NCBI GenBank assembly: GCA_963736595.1
Contig: CAVTPG010000003.1
Coordinates: 9,878-73,877, forward strand
Direction of reading: 5' to 3'
Source of the DNA: Parapontixanthobacter sp963736595
GTDB lineage: Bacteria > Pseudomonadota > Alphaproteobacteria > Sphingomonadales > Sphingomonadaceae
Length of the DNA: 64,000 nucleotides
The position numbers were made by a program, and so were the translations under genes. The notes beneath the pieces are model-generated. The model saw only the letters and a list, made by a program, of their open reading frames with translations, did not search any database and was not told the origin of the DNA. Shown piece after piece: positions 9,131 to 17,868 of this stretch (positions are counted from its first letter, which is position 1; the number at the start of each line of letters is the position of its first letter).

Positions 9131-9610
9131 ATGACCAGCCGTCAATCCTAAAGACTTTGATAGCAGTCTTGAAGGTATCGAAGCGGAAAATGCAAGCCTG
9201 CGGAAAGAAGCTCAGATAATGTCTGGGCATGCAAACGACAGCTCGAAATTTATTGTTGAACAATCTGCGTCGGTGTTTCGTTGGGTTTTGGCGTCGTGCC
9301 TCTCAGTAAATGGCGGAGCTATTATCGCTGCATTTAATTTTTCAAAGGTTGATAGTTCGTCGGTCTTTTGGTCGATTCAATGGTTCCTGATTGGCATTAT
9401 CGTTTCAATTTTGGTTGGCGCACGGCACTCGTCCCTGTGTACTCAGCTTTCAATATTGCTGGTTTTGTAGCACAGGCTATGCATGCAAATGAGGCGGAGA
9501 AATTTTATATATATGGAGAGAGATTTGCTTTCGTTGGCTTAGGCATGTCGATATTTGCAATACTTCTGTTTATTCTGGGCGCCTTCGTTGGACTTGATGC
9601 GATCACGTGA
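9131..9610 (+). pseudogene. small membrane protein of unknown function, two frame changes
   Basis: An AGGAAG ribosome-binding site at about 9121-9126 precedes an ATG at 9131, but that frame stops after six codons. One frame over, coding-like sequence runs from KDFDSSLEGIEAENASLRKEAQI through two hydrophobic segments (RWVLASCLSVNGGAIIAAFNF and WFLIGIIVSILVG). A second shift near 9412 leads to a third hydrophobic segment (FAFVGLGMSIFAILLFILGAFVGL) and a stop at 9608-9610. That stop overlaps the ruvB GTG start as GTGA. Joined, this gives about 155 residues with a charged N-terminal helix and three membrane segments. I do not recognise the family. The region is visibly more AT-rich than its neighbours, which suggests a late insertion into the ruvA-ruvB run. 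Confidence 0.55.
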
Positions 9611-10650
9611 CCGACCAACCCATCCATACGCCTGACCGGCAGCCGGACGATCCCGATGCGGCGTTGCGGCCCAAGACGCTGGAAGAATTCGTCGGGCAGA
9701 AGGCTGCGCGGGAGAATTTGCGCGTCTTTATCGAAGCGGCAAAATCGCGCGGCGAAGCAATGGACCACACACTGTTTTTCGGCCCGCCGGGGCTGGGTAA
9801 AACCACGCTGGCGCAGATCATCGCACGCGAACTGGGCGTCGGCTTTCGCGCCACCAGTGGGCCGGTCATTGCCAAGGCGGGCGATCTCGCCGCATTGCTG
9901 ACCAATCTCGAAGCGCATGACGTGCTGTTCATCGACGAAATTCACCGCCTCAATCCGGTGGTCGAGGAAGTGCTGTACCCCGCGATGGAGGACCGCGCAC
10001 TGGACCTCATCATCGGGGAGGGACCATCGGCGCGCAGCGTGCGGATCGATTTGCCGCCATTCACGCTGGTCGGCGCGACCACCCGCCAAGGACTGCTGAC
10101 CACGCCATTGCGCGACCGGTTCGGCATTCCGGTGCGGCTGAATTTTTATTCCGAAGACGAACTTTTGAAAGTCGTGATGCGCGGCGCCAGATTGCTGAAA
10201 CTGGGCATCGATGAAGGCGGAGCGCGCGAAATCGCTCGCCGTAGCAGGGGGACACCGCGCGTCGCCGGACGCCTGATGCGGCGGGTGCGCGACTTTGCCA
10301 GCGTGGCCAAAGCGGGCACGGTTACGGCCGCGATCGCCGATGATTCGCTGACGCGGCTGGAAGTGGATCGGCTGGGCCTGGATGCCATGGATCGCCGCTA
10401 TCTCACCATGATCGCGACCACCTATAAAGGCGGGCCGGTGGGCGTGGAAACGCTGGCAGCGGGCTTGAGCGAACCGCGCGACACGGTGGAAGAGGTGATC
10501 GAGCCTTACCTCATTCAGCTTGGCCTGATCGCACGGACGGCGCGCGGACGGATGCTGAATGATGGCGGGTGGCAGCATCTGGGGCTGGACGCGCCGCAAG
10601 CCGCGCCCGAAGACGCCACTAAGCAGGCCGGTCTGTTCGAGGGCAAGTAG
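9607..10650 (+). CDS. ruvB: Holliday junction branch migration helicase RuvB
   Basis: AAA+ motor that drives branch migration with RuvA. At 347 residues it is full length. Walker A is FGPPGLGKTT (about residues 58-67), Walker B is FIDEIH (about 108-113), sensor 1 lies in LVGATTRQGLLT and the arginine-finger region is PLRDRFGI. The C-terminal winged helix ends in LIQLGLIARTARGR. The start is GTG at 9607, which gives MTDQPIHTPDRQ and overlaps the upstream membrane ORF's stop, a sign of translational coupling. Confidence 0.97.
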   Translation: MTDQPIHTPDRQPDDPDAALRPKTLEEFVGQKAARENLRVFIEAAKSRGEAMDHTLFFGPPGLGKTTLAQIIARELGVGFRATSGPVIAKAGDLAALLTNLEAHDVLFIDEIHRLNPVVEEVLYPAMEDRALDLIIGEGPSARSVRIDLPPFTLVGATTRQGLLTTPLRDRFGIPVRLNFYSEDELLKVVMRGARLLKLGIDEGGAREIARRSRGTPRVAGRLMRRVRDFASVAKAGTVTAAIADDSLTRLEVDRLGLDAMDRRYLTMIATTYKGGPVGVETLAAGLSEPRDTVEEVIEPYLIQLGLIARTARGRMLNDGGWQHLGLDAPQAAPEDATKQAGLFEGK

Positions 10651-10658
10651 CCCTTAGA

Positions 10659-11102
10659 TTACGAGCGCGGATCGTCCGATGGCTGGTTCGCGACTGTCGG
10701 CAATCCGGCTTCGGTCCAGCTACGTATTCCGCCAGCCAGATGCCGCACGACCATCCCGCGATGCTCTGCCAAGGCTTCCGCTGCAATCCCGGAACGCCGG
10801 GACGAACCACAATACAGAATGATCTCGCGCGTCTCGTCCACCGGCATGGCCGCCGGATCGAAATGCGTCAGCGGAGCATTCAGCGCGCCCGCAATCCGGC
10901 TATCGGCGAACTCGTAAGGCGTGCGCACATCGATCAGCACCACTTCGCCCGCTTTGACCAACGCATCGAGCTGCTCCGCCGTGATGGTCGCAACCCGCGC
11001 CTGTGCCACGCTGGCGGTATCGGGTGCATTGATCGCGCTACCCGATGCGCAGGCCGACAGGGCCAGCGCGCTGCCCACTGCCAGCCAGATACGCGGCCTC
11101 AT
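10659..11102 (-). CDS. rhodanese-like lipoprotein
   Basis: The 147-residue protein has a lipoprotein signal (MRPRIWLAVGSALALSACAS, Cys at residue 18) and a single rhodanese domain from about residue 37 (ITAEQLDALVKAGEVVLIDVRTPYEF). The active-site loop is LYCGSSRRSG, with the catalytic Cys present. Such domains transfer sulfane sulfur or act as redox modules; this one should be anchored in the envelope. I choose ATG 11102 because it creates the lipoprotein signal; the longer open frame runs into the end of acnA. It lies 11 bases after acnA and is probably co-transcribed with it. Confidence 0.88.
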   Translation of the reverse strand: MRPRIWLAVGSALALSACASGSAINAPDTASVAQARVATITAEQLDALVKAGEVVLIDVRTPYEFADSRIAGALNAPLTHFDPAAMPVDETREIILYCGSSRRSGIAAEALAEHRGMVVRHLAGGIRSWTEAGLPTVANQPSDDPRS

Positions 11103-11113
11103 GCAATAACGGA

Positions 11114-13786
11114 TCACGCCGCCAGCTTCCGCAATACGTAGTGCAGGATGCCGCCGTGTTTGTAATATTCCATCTCGTTCGCGGTATCGATCCGGCATTG
11201 CGCGGTGAAGCTGAATGTTTCGCCATTGGCGCGCGTCACTTCGACCAGCACATCTTGTCCCGGTGTCAGGCCGGCAAGGCCCTTGATCGAGAAGGTGTCA
11301 TCCGCCGTCAGGCCGAATTTCTCACGCCCTTCGCCGGATTTGAACTGCAGTGGCAACACGCCCATGCCGATCAGATTGGAGCGGTGAATCCGTTCGTAGC
11401 TTTCGGTAATGACCACCCGCACACCCAGCAGGATCGTGCCTTTCGCGGCCCAGTCGCGCGATGAACCCGTGCCGTATTCCTTGCCCCCGATCACGACCAG
11501 CGGCGTACCGTCGGCCTGATGCTTCATGGCGGCGTCGTAAATCGCCATCTGCTCGCCATTATAGGTGGTAAAGCCGCCCTCGACACCCGGAACCATTTCG
11601 TTCTTGATGCGGATATTGGCGAAGGTGCCGCGCATCATCACTTCATGATTGCCGCGCCGCGAGCCATAGGAATTGAAGTCAGCCTTGGCGACTTGATTGG
11701 CCATCAGATATGCACCGGCGGGCGAATCTTCTTTGATCGAACCAGCAGGCGAGATGTGATCGGTGGTGACCGAATCGCCCAAAATCGCCAGTGGCTTGGC
11801 ATCGGTAATGTCGGTGATCGCGTCGGGCGTCATGTCCATCCCGTCAAAATAGGGCGGGTTGGCAACATAGGTGGAGCCGGGCTTCCACTGATAAGTGTCG
11901 GAGGCGGTGACGTTGATCGCCTGCCAGTGTTCATCGCCCTTATACACATCGGCATAGCGCCGCTCGAACATGGAACGGTCGATGCTGCTGGCGCGCAGAT
12001 CGGCGATTTCCTGACTGCTGGGCCAGATGTCGGCCAGCATGACATCATTGCCATCCTGATCCTGTCCCAGCGGCGTGTCGGTGATATCCTCGGTGACGGT
12101 GCCTTTCAGCGCATAGGCCACGACCAGCGGCGGGGAGGCAAGGAAGTTGGCGCGCACATCGGGCGATACGCGGCCTTCGAAATTGCGGTTGCCCGACAGG
12201 ACCGATGCCGCGACCAGATCATTGTCGTATATCGCGTTGGAAATCGGCACGGCCAGCGGGCCGGAATTGCCGATGCAGGTGGTGCAGCCATAGCCGACCA
12301 GATCGAAGCCCATCGCATTGAGATCCTCCTGCAATCCGGCTTTGACAAGGTAATCGGTGACCACTTGCGATCCCGGTGCAAGCGAGGTTTTGACCCACGG
12401 TTTCGGCTTCAATCCGCGCGCATGGGCTTTCCTTGCGACAAGGCCCGCCGCAATCATCACATCAGGGTTGGAAGTGTTGGTGCAGCTGGTAATCGCCGCG
12501 ATCACCACGTCGCCATCGCCAATGTCGTGATCCATTCCGGCGACCGGCGCGCGCACGGCGGCGTCCTTTTTGTAAGTCGTTTTCAAGTCGGAATTGAACA
12601 GCTCGTCCACCATCGGCAGCGCGACCTTGTCCTGCGGGCGTTTGGGTCCGGCAAGGCTCGGCACGACCGCCGACATATCGAGCGACAGGGTCTTGGTGAA
12701 GACCGGCTCGTTATGCGGCTCGAACCACATACCCTGTTCGCGGGCATAGGCTTCGACCAGCGCAATTGCGTCCTCGTCGCGGCCCGTCATCCGCATATAA
12801 TCCAGCGTCTTGTCGTCGATCCCGAAGAAGCCGCAAGTCGCGCCATATTCGGGTGCCATGTTGGCGATCGTCGCCCGGTCGGCAAGGCTCAGCTCGGACA
12901 CGCCGGGACCGTAAAACTCGACGAAACTGCCGACGACGCCGACTTCGCGCAGCATTTGCACGCAAGTCAGAACCAGATCGGTCGCGGTTACGCCTTCGGC
13001 CATCTTGCCGGTCAGCTTGAAGCCGCAAACCTGAGGGATCAGCATGGAGATCGGTTGCCCCAGCATGGCCGCTTCGGCTTCGATCCCGCCAACGCCCCAG
13101 CCCAGCACGCCAAGACCGTTGATCATGGTGGTGTGGCTGTCCGTGCCGACGCACGTATCGGGATAGGCCACCATTTGTCCGTCCGGGCCTTCGCTTGCCC
13201 ACACGCCCTTGGCGATATGTTCCAGATTAACCTGATGGCAGATGCCCGCACCCGGAGGCACGGCGCTGAAATTCTCGAAGCTTTTGCTGCCCCATTTCAG
13301 GAAGTCGTAGCGTTCGGCATTCCGCTGATATTCCAGCTCCATATTGGCTTCCATCGCCTTGGGATGGCCGAATTCATCCACCATGACCGAGTGATCGATG
13401 ACGAGGTTCACGGGAACTTGCGGATTGATCTTGGCCGTATCGCCGCCCAGTTTCGCAATACCGTCGCGCATTGCAGCAAGATCGACGACGCAGGGAACGC
13501 CGGTGAAATCCTGCAACAGGACGCGGGCCGGACGATACTGAATTTCGTTGCCGGTGACGGGGTTTTTCTGCCAGTCGGCGATCGCTTGCGCGTGTTCCTT
13601 GCCCACGGTGAAACCGCCATCTTCGAAGCGCAGCATATTTTCCAGCAGCACTTTTAGGGAGAAGGGCAAGCGGGACACATCGCCCAATGTCGCTTCGGCT
13701 TTCTTGAACGAATAATAGGCGTAATCCGTGCCATTGACCGAGAGTGTGCTGCGCGTGCCGAGCGAATCTTGTCCGACTTGAGTCAT
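11114..13786 (-). CDS. acnA: aconitate hydratase (AcnA/IRP type)
   Basis: TCA-cycle enzyme that interconverts citrate and isocitrate with a [4Fe-4S] cluster. The 890-residue length and MTQVGQDSLGTRSTL start fit the AcnA subfamily. Cluster ligands are visible in SCTNTSNPDVM and in CTTCIGNSGP; VGTDSHTTMINGLGVLGWGVGG and the C-terminal swivel-domain loop GGKEYGTGSSRDWAAKG are intact. The end (ANEMEYYKHGGILHYVLRKL) is also typical. The long open frames on the opposite strand of this gene are coding shadows. Confidence 0.98.
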   Translation of the reverse strand: MTQVGQDSLGTRSTLSVNGTDYAYYSFKKAEATLGDVSRLPFSLKVLLENMLRFEDGGFTVGKEHAQAIADWQKNPVTGNEIQYRPARVLLQDFTGVPCVVDLAAMRDGIAKLGGDTAKINPQVPVNLVIDHSVMVDEFGHPKAMEANMELEYQRNAERYDFLKWGSKSFENFSAVPPGAGICHQVNLEHIAKGVWASEGPDGQMVAYPDTCVGTDSHTTMINGLGVLGWGVGGIEAEAAMLGQPISMLIPQVCGFKLTGKMAEGVTATDLVLTCVQMLREVGVVGSFVEFYGPGVSELSLADRATIANMAPEYGATCGFFGIDDKTLDYMRMTGRDEDAIALVEAYAREQGMWFEPHNEPVFTKTLSLDMSAVVPSLAGPKRPQDKVALPMVDELFNSDLKTTYKKDAAVRAPVAGMDHDIGDGDVVIAAITSCTNTSNPDVMIAAGLVARKAHARGLKPKPWVKTSLAPGSQVVTDYLVKAGLQEDLNAMGFDLVGYGCTTCIGNSGPLAVPISNAIYDNDLVAASVLSGNRNFEGRVSPDVRANFLASPPLVVAYALKGTVTEDITDTPLGQDQDGNDVMLADIWPSSQEIADLRASSIDRSMFERRYADVYKGDEHWQAINVTASDTYQWKPGSTYVANPPYFDGMDMTPDAITDITDAKPLAILGDSVTTDHISPAGSIKEDSPAGAYLMANQVAKADFNSYGSRRGNHEVMMRGTFANIRIKNEMVPGVEGGFTTYNGEQMAIYDAAMKHQADGTPLVVIGGKEYGTGSSRDWAAKGTILLGVRVVITESYERIHRSNLIGMGVLPLQFKSGEGREKFGLTADDTFSIKGLAGLTPGQDVLVEVTRANGETFSFTAQCRIDTANEMEYYKHGGILHYVLRKLAA

Positions 13787-14075
13787 TGTGAAGCGATCCT
13801 TCCAGTTTTGGTTGAGTGCGCGTCAGAGGGCCGATGGGCCAGTGGCCGGTCGGGACGCCGTGCCGTCGCGCGTGAAGTTGCTATCGCATCTGCGGAAAAA
13901 TGGCCGTTTGGTCAAGGGGTGAGGGCGGGTTTCGGACCTTGAAACGAAGGTATTTTCGCTTGGTGTGTGCTGGTTTGGGTGTTGTGCGGGCTGCGCGCTG
14001 GATGAGAAGGCGTGGTGAGTGGCTATTGAGAATGTGGCGCGCGGAAATTGCGGCAGTGGTGCGCGGCTGATCCGC
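13787..14075. other. intergenic region upstream of acnA
   Basis: This gap of 289 bases lies between acnA and the DMT exporter gene, both on the minus strand. I see no RNA gene, no convincing small gene and no strong hairpin. It should contain the acnA promoter. Confidence 0.4.
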
Positions 14076-14957
14076 TCAGATTTGTGTGAATTCACTGGGG
14101 CGGCGGGCCGCGATCCAGCACCCCACGACGATCACGGCAGCGCCCGCCAACGTGGTCCACGTTACCGGCTCACCGAACATCAGATAGCCGAACAGGGCCG
14201 CCCACAGGAATCCGGTGTATTCCAGCGGGATCAGCTTTTGCGCCTCTGCGCGGGCATAGGCGTGGGCGATGGCGAGTGCGCCGAAAATGGTCAGCACGGC
14301 GGAAATGCCGAGGTCGCGCCACACATCGGCTTCGGGAAATTGCAGCAGGAACGGAGCGAAGGCGATCAGCGCAACGATCTGGATCGCGCTATGAAATACA
14401 GCGATTTCCATCGGCTTGGCGGCCTGACTTTGGCGGCGGATGATGATGAAGTTGACGGCGTATAGAATGGCGGAGAAAAACAACGCGCCAAGGCCCAGCA
14501 TAGTCTCCTCGTCCATGCGGCCACGTCCGATTTTGCCGCCCACGATAATCAGCGTTCCGGCAAAACCCAGCACTGCGGCATAGATTGCGCCACGTCCGAT
14601 CGTCTCTTTCAAAAACAGGGCCGCCAGATACAGCGCAAGGATCGGCGCGACGAAGGAAATTGCGATGGCTTCGGCGATCGGCAATTTGGTCAGCGCATAG
14701 AAAAATGTCAGCGCCATGTAAGCCGACACAAAGCCGCGCGCCAAATGCCAGCGCATCGCTTCACGCGCAGGCCATTTCGCACCCGTCGCCAGCCAGATCG
14801 GCACTGCGATGATCAGCGCCAGACACACGCGAAGCAATCCCGCGCTGTATGCTCCGATGGCAAGCGAGGCACCTTTCATGAACGCATCCATCAGCGACAA
14901 AAAGGCGACGCCGGCCATGGCCATGATGATGGGCAGGAAGTGATGATCGCGCTGCAT
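14076..14957 (-). CDS. DMT-family (EamA) transporter
   Basis: The 293-residue inner-membrane protein has ten predicted hydrophobic helices and two EamA repeats (first from about FLSLMDAFMKGASLAIGAYSAG, second from GALFFSAILYAVNFIIIRR). The motif LTFFYALTKLPIAEAIAISFVAPI closes the first repeat, and the second ends in IPLEYTGFLWAALFGYLMFGEPVTWTTLAGAAVIVVG. EamA proteins export amino acids, nucleosides or other metabolites; the substrate cannot be told from the sequence. The start ATG at 14957 gives a short cytoplasmic N-terminus. No dedicated neighbours point to a pathway. Confidence 0.9.
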   Translation of the reverse strand: MQRDHHFLPIIMAMAGVAFLSLMDAFMKGASLAIGAYSAGLLRVCLALIIAVPIWLATGAKWPAREAMRWHLARGFVSAYMALTFFYALTKLPIAEAIAISFVAPILALYLAALFLKETIGRGAIYAAVLGFAGTLIIVGGKIGRGRMDEETMLGLGALFFSAILYAVNFIIIRRQSQAAKPMEIAVFHSAIQIVALIAFAPFLLQFPEADVWRDLGISAVLTIFGALAIAHAYARAEAQKLIPLEYTGFLWAALFGYLMFGEPVTWTTLAGAAVIVVGCWIAARRPSEFTQI

Positions 14958-15051
14958 GATGTCGCACCCGCCTAAACCACGCTTGAGGGCGCGTCACGCG
15001 GTTTCAGACCGCCTTGACCCCTTCTCGACATCGCTGTGGCGCGTTTTGAAA

Positions 15052-15780
15052 TTAGCCGCGGTGGCTAGTATAGTCCGGGGATAAACCGTTGAATTGGCGT
15101 CGGATTTTCAGGTTGCAAGGCTTTTGCAGCGCTGCGCTGAGGGCTTTTGACGGTTTGCCATCAGGACCGATCCCCAGGCTCTCAGCATAGAGCAGCCGCC
15201 CGCCATGAAGGTTTTCGAGCGCGTATTTAAATTGCTCCGGCCCCATCGAGAAACACCCGTCGGACCGGCCCAAAACACCCCATTTTTCAATATGTTGCGG
15301 CGTCGCGTAATCGGCCTCATGCATCACGATGGCGCGATCCAGCGCGTTATTGTTGGTCGGGTCCAGCCCATCGACGCGCATGGACTGGCCATAGCGCCCG
15401 ACATACCAGTTGCGGGTGCGATATGCCCCGCGACTACTGGCTAAGCTATTGGGAACATTGGACCATTCCTGCAACCAGCCCGTGTGATCCGGATCGCTGC
15501 CGCTGCCATGCGTCACATGGAAAGAGCGGACGCTGCCACCTTCCAAGTCTATGAAATGAATGCGTTTTTCCGAGGAATGCAGACCAAAATCGACAATGGC
15601 CGCCATGTCGTGGTGCCAGATCGCATCGCCCATCCTCTGAAGTTCAAGCTTGGCAATATCGCGCAATTTTTCGTCACGCTCGCTCGTTGCTTTCGGCGCG
15701 GCGAAAACCTTGCGCGGCGTGGCGGAGAAAACTCCGGCCAGCACAGCGCCCGCTCCAAGAAAATGACGTCTTTTCAACAT
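15052..15780 (-). CDS. murein L,D-transpeptidase catalytic domain family protein
   Basis: The 242-residue protein begins MLKRRHFLGAGAVLAGVF, a twin-Arg-like signal ending near AAPKA, so it should be exported. The body matches the L,D-transpeptidase-like family typified by HFIDLEGGSVRSFHVTHGSGSD, RGAYRTRNWYVGRYGQSMRVDGLD and the active-site segment VLGRSDGCFSMGPEQF, with the catalytic Cys present and a His upstream (IVMHEADYAT). These enzymes are thought to act on peptidoglycan stem peptides, though many have not been tested. It is followed on the same strand by the DMT exporter and preceded by an aspartic protease gene. Confidence 0.87.
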   Translation of the reverse strand: MLKRRHFLGAGAVLAGVFSATPRKVFAAPKATSERDEKLRDIAKLELQRMGDAIWHHDMAAIVDFGLHSSEKRIHFIDLEGGSVRSFHVTHGSGSDPDHTGWLQEWSNVPNSLASSRGAYRTRNWYVGRYGQSMRVDGLDPTNNNALDRAIVMHEADYATPQHIEKWGVLGRSDGCFSMGPEQFKYALENLHGGRLLYAESLGIGPDGKPSKALSAALQKPCNLKIRRQFNGLSPDYTSHRG

Positions 15781-15841
15781 GGTTGCACCTTACATACCAC
15801 TTGCTGAGGCAAAGGTGAATACCGCTATCATGTCGCGCGTA

Positions 15842-16366
15842 CTACCCGCCGAGGATCATTTTCCCGTCGGCTATGCTGACCCGGTCGATCTGTGACAGGA
15901 ACGATTGCCCCAGCAGTGACACGCCCAATCCCTCGGGAATGACGGCAGCCCTGACATCATGCGCGATGTGGCCGTTCAACTCGACCTCGTCCAATTGCAC
16001 CATGACCCCGCGCACCGGCCCACTTGCGCCATCCGCCACCACTCTCATGTCGGTCTCGCTCCAGTCCAGCCCGATCGCCGCCGCATCCTCGCCCGTTAGC
16101 GCGATAAAACTTGCTCCGGTATCGACCATCATCTGCATGGGTGAGCCGGACACGGTGACGTCGGCGTAGAAATGGCCGTCATCGCTGCGTTCCAGCACGG
16201 TTTCGCCCGCCGACCAGCTGGCATAGGCGCTGTCGGATTTGGCGTGTTCGTCGGTTTGTATCGCTGAGGTCGTCGCTTGCAGATCGATGGGATCGACGCC
16301 GCGCGGAGTGCAAAACCACACGGAACCCATGATGCTGGCGGCGAGTAAGAGCATTTGCGTTTTCAT
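15842..16366 (-). CDS. retropepsin-like clan AA aspartic protease, exported
   Basis: The 174-residue protein has an N-terminal hydrophobic segment (MKTQMLLLAASIMGSVWF), then a spacer and a single retropepsin-like domain. The catalytic motif is MMVDTGASFIAL at about residue 90, preceded by DGHFYADVTVSGSP, and the second conserved block is GVSLLGQSFLSQIDRVSI. As in the TIGR02281 family, one domain is present, so the active form should be a dimer. Substrates are unknown. It lies between the HDAC-like hydrolase and the L,D-transpeptidase-like gene on the same strand. Confidence 0.87.
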   Translation of the reverse strand: MKTQMLLLAASIMGSVWFCTPRGVDPIDLQATTSAIQTDEHAKSDSAYASWSAGETVLERSDDGHFYADVTVSGSPMQMMVDTGASFIALTGEDAAAIGLDWSETDMRVVADGASGPVRGVMVQLDEVELNGHIAHDVRAAVIPEGLGVSLLGQSFLSQIDRVSIADGKMILGG

Positions 16367-16411
16367 GACGCCTTGTGTTTACGCGCAGCTTCTTAACCGC
16401 GCGTAAAGTTG

Positions 16412-17323
16412 TCAGGCGGTTTGGCAGGCCATGTTTTCATGCGCCATGGCGAGCATGGAATTGGCGTGACGCGCTGCGACTTCGCGCTGATCGTTGCCAT
16501 ATCCACCGCCCAATGCGCTGGCGATGGGCAGCCCGCGTTTCCGCGCTTCACGGACAACATAGCGATCGCGCGCGACAAGTCCCGCGTCGCTTAACGACAG
16601 TCGCCCCAATCTGTCGTTTTTGTGCGGATCGACGCCCGCCTGATAGAGCACGATATCGGGTGTGAAATCGTCAAGAATGGCGGGGATGTGGCGTTCAAGG
16701 ACGGTGAGGTAGTCCGCATCGCCCAAGCCATCAGGCAAAGCGATGTCGCGGCTGGAGCGGGCCTTTCGTACCGGGAAATTCTTGTCCGCGTGCATGGAAA
16801 AGGTGAACACATCCTCGCGCCCTGCGGTCAGGCTGGCCGTACCGTCGCCCTGATGGACATCACAATCGACGATCAGCACTTTGCGCGCGTGGCCTTCCGC
16901 AATCAGGCGGTTCGAAGCCACTGCGAGATCGTTGAACACGCAATATCCTGCGCCGGTTGCGTGCAGTGCGTGGTGGCTTCCCGCGGCGCTGTTCGCAGCA
17001 TAGCCGTGGCGCATTGCAAGCCGCGCGGCGAGGTACGTCCCGCCATTGGTATGCTGCACCCGGCTGGCGATGTGCGGCGTTACGGGAAAGCCAATGCGTC
17101 GTTCTTTTTCGCGCGGAACGTCGGCCGCCAGAACTTGTGCGACATATTCGGGATCATGCACGGCTTCCAGCCATTCGCGCGGCATCGGATCAGGCGCGTG
17201 TTCGGTTATCTCCGCGCCGCTTTCACGCAACAGCATCATGACCAGCTGGTATTTGTCGAATTTGAATGTGCCGCGCTCCGGTGGCGGGGCCATGTAATCG
17301 ACGTGATGAACGACGTGCAGCAA
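16412..17323 (-). CDS. histone-deacetylase-family hydrolase
   Basis: A 303-residue zinc amidohydrolase of the arginase/deacetylase fold; bacterial members remove acetyl or acyl groups from acetoin-related targets, polyamines or other small amines, and the substrate here is not known. Visible motifs are GSHHALHATGAGYCVFND (paired catalytic His), VDCDVHQGDGT (zinc Asp/His), FTFSMHADKNFP and YQAGVDPHKND, with the GGGYG loop near the end. The likely start is TTG at 17323, giving MLHVVHHVDYMAPPPERG, the normal family N-terminus; it sits 3 bases after the upstream gene's stop. An ATG at 17293 would remove conserved residues. Confidence 0.9.
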   Translation of the reverse strand: MLHVVHHVDYMAPPPERGTFKFDKYQLVMMLLRESGAEITEHAPDPMPREWLEAVHDPEYVAQVLAADVPREKERRIGFPVTPHIASRVQHTNGGTYLAARLAMRHGYAANSAAGSHHALHATGAGYCVFNDLAVASNRLIAEGHARKVLIVDCDVHQGDGTASLTAGREDVFTFSMHADKNFPVRKARSSRDIALPDGLGDADYLTVLERHIPAILDDFTPDIVLYQAGVDPHKNDRLGRLSLSDAGLVARDRYVVREARKRGLPIASALGGGYGNDQREVAARHANSMLAMAHENMACQTA

Positions 17324-17326
17324 GAT

Positions 17327-17868
17327 TTATGCAGGCGTGTCGGCCAGCGCCACCAACTCTTCGTAAATCGCATCTTCGCTGCGGGAAGCGGCATTGCGCC
17401 AGCTCGTCGCAGTGTCGGCGTTCACCAGCGTTCCGTCGGCTGTCAGAACCAGCGCATTGGGACTGCCCGGCAGCGTGTCCAATCCAAAGCGTTTCGCAAT
17501 GTCGAGATTATGCGCATCGCCGGTTTGCGGCATTCCGATATTGACGAATACCACTTCGTATTGTTCAGCCAGCATGGTTTGAAAGCGCGGCGTTTCCAGC
17601 CATCCCGCAAGGGCCCGGCTGTCGTGGCACCAGTTTGCGCCCATGACGAGCAGCACACGCTTGCCGTTTTCTTCTGCAAGGGCGAGCGCCGCATCCACGT
17701 CCGCCATCGCATCGGTATCGGCATCGGTTGTGAACGCTTTCGCTTCGGGATGATCGGGAGCTTCGGCGTGATCGGGCGTGTGTGAGGCCGAATGCGCTTC
17801 GGGTGCAGGCGGGCAGGCTGACAGCATCAATGCTGCGCTCAACGCGCCGAACTGCGCAGTGCAATCAT
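17327..17868 (-). CDS. thioredoxin-fold lipoprotein, start probably disturbed by a frame change
   Basis: The protein body has a thioredoxin-like fold: DVDAALALAEENGKRVLLVMGANWCHDSRALAGWL, then YEVVFVNIG and a cis-Pro region LPGSPNALVL. Only one active-site Cys is present (WCHDS), so it is probably not a dithiol oxidoreductase. An ATG at 17868 overlaps the ispG stop as ATGA, the expected coupled start, but its frame stops after MIALRSSAR. The main frame enters with a lipoprotein-like LSAALMLSACPP. Either translation begins at the TTG at 17842, or one base change near 17842-17850 separated the start from the body. From 17842 the product would be 171 residues, envelope-anchored. Confidence 0.75.

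Noticed and set aside
11519..13657. A 712-codon open frame on the plus strand opposite acnA
   Set aside because: It lies antisense to a fully conserved aconitase; its His/Arg/Gly-rich translation has no domain signal and reflects GC-rich codon use.
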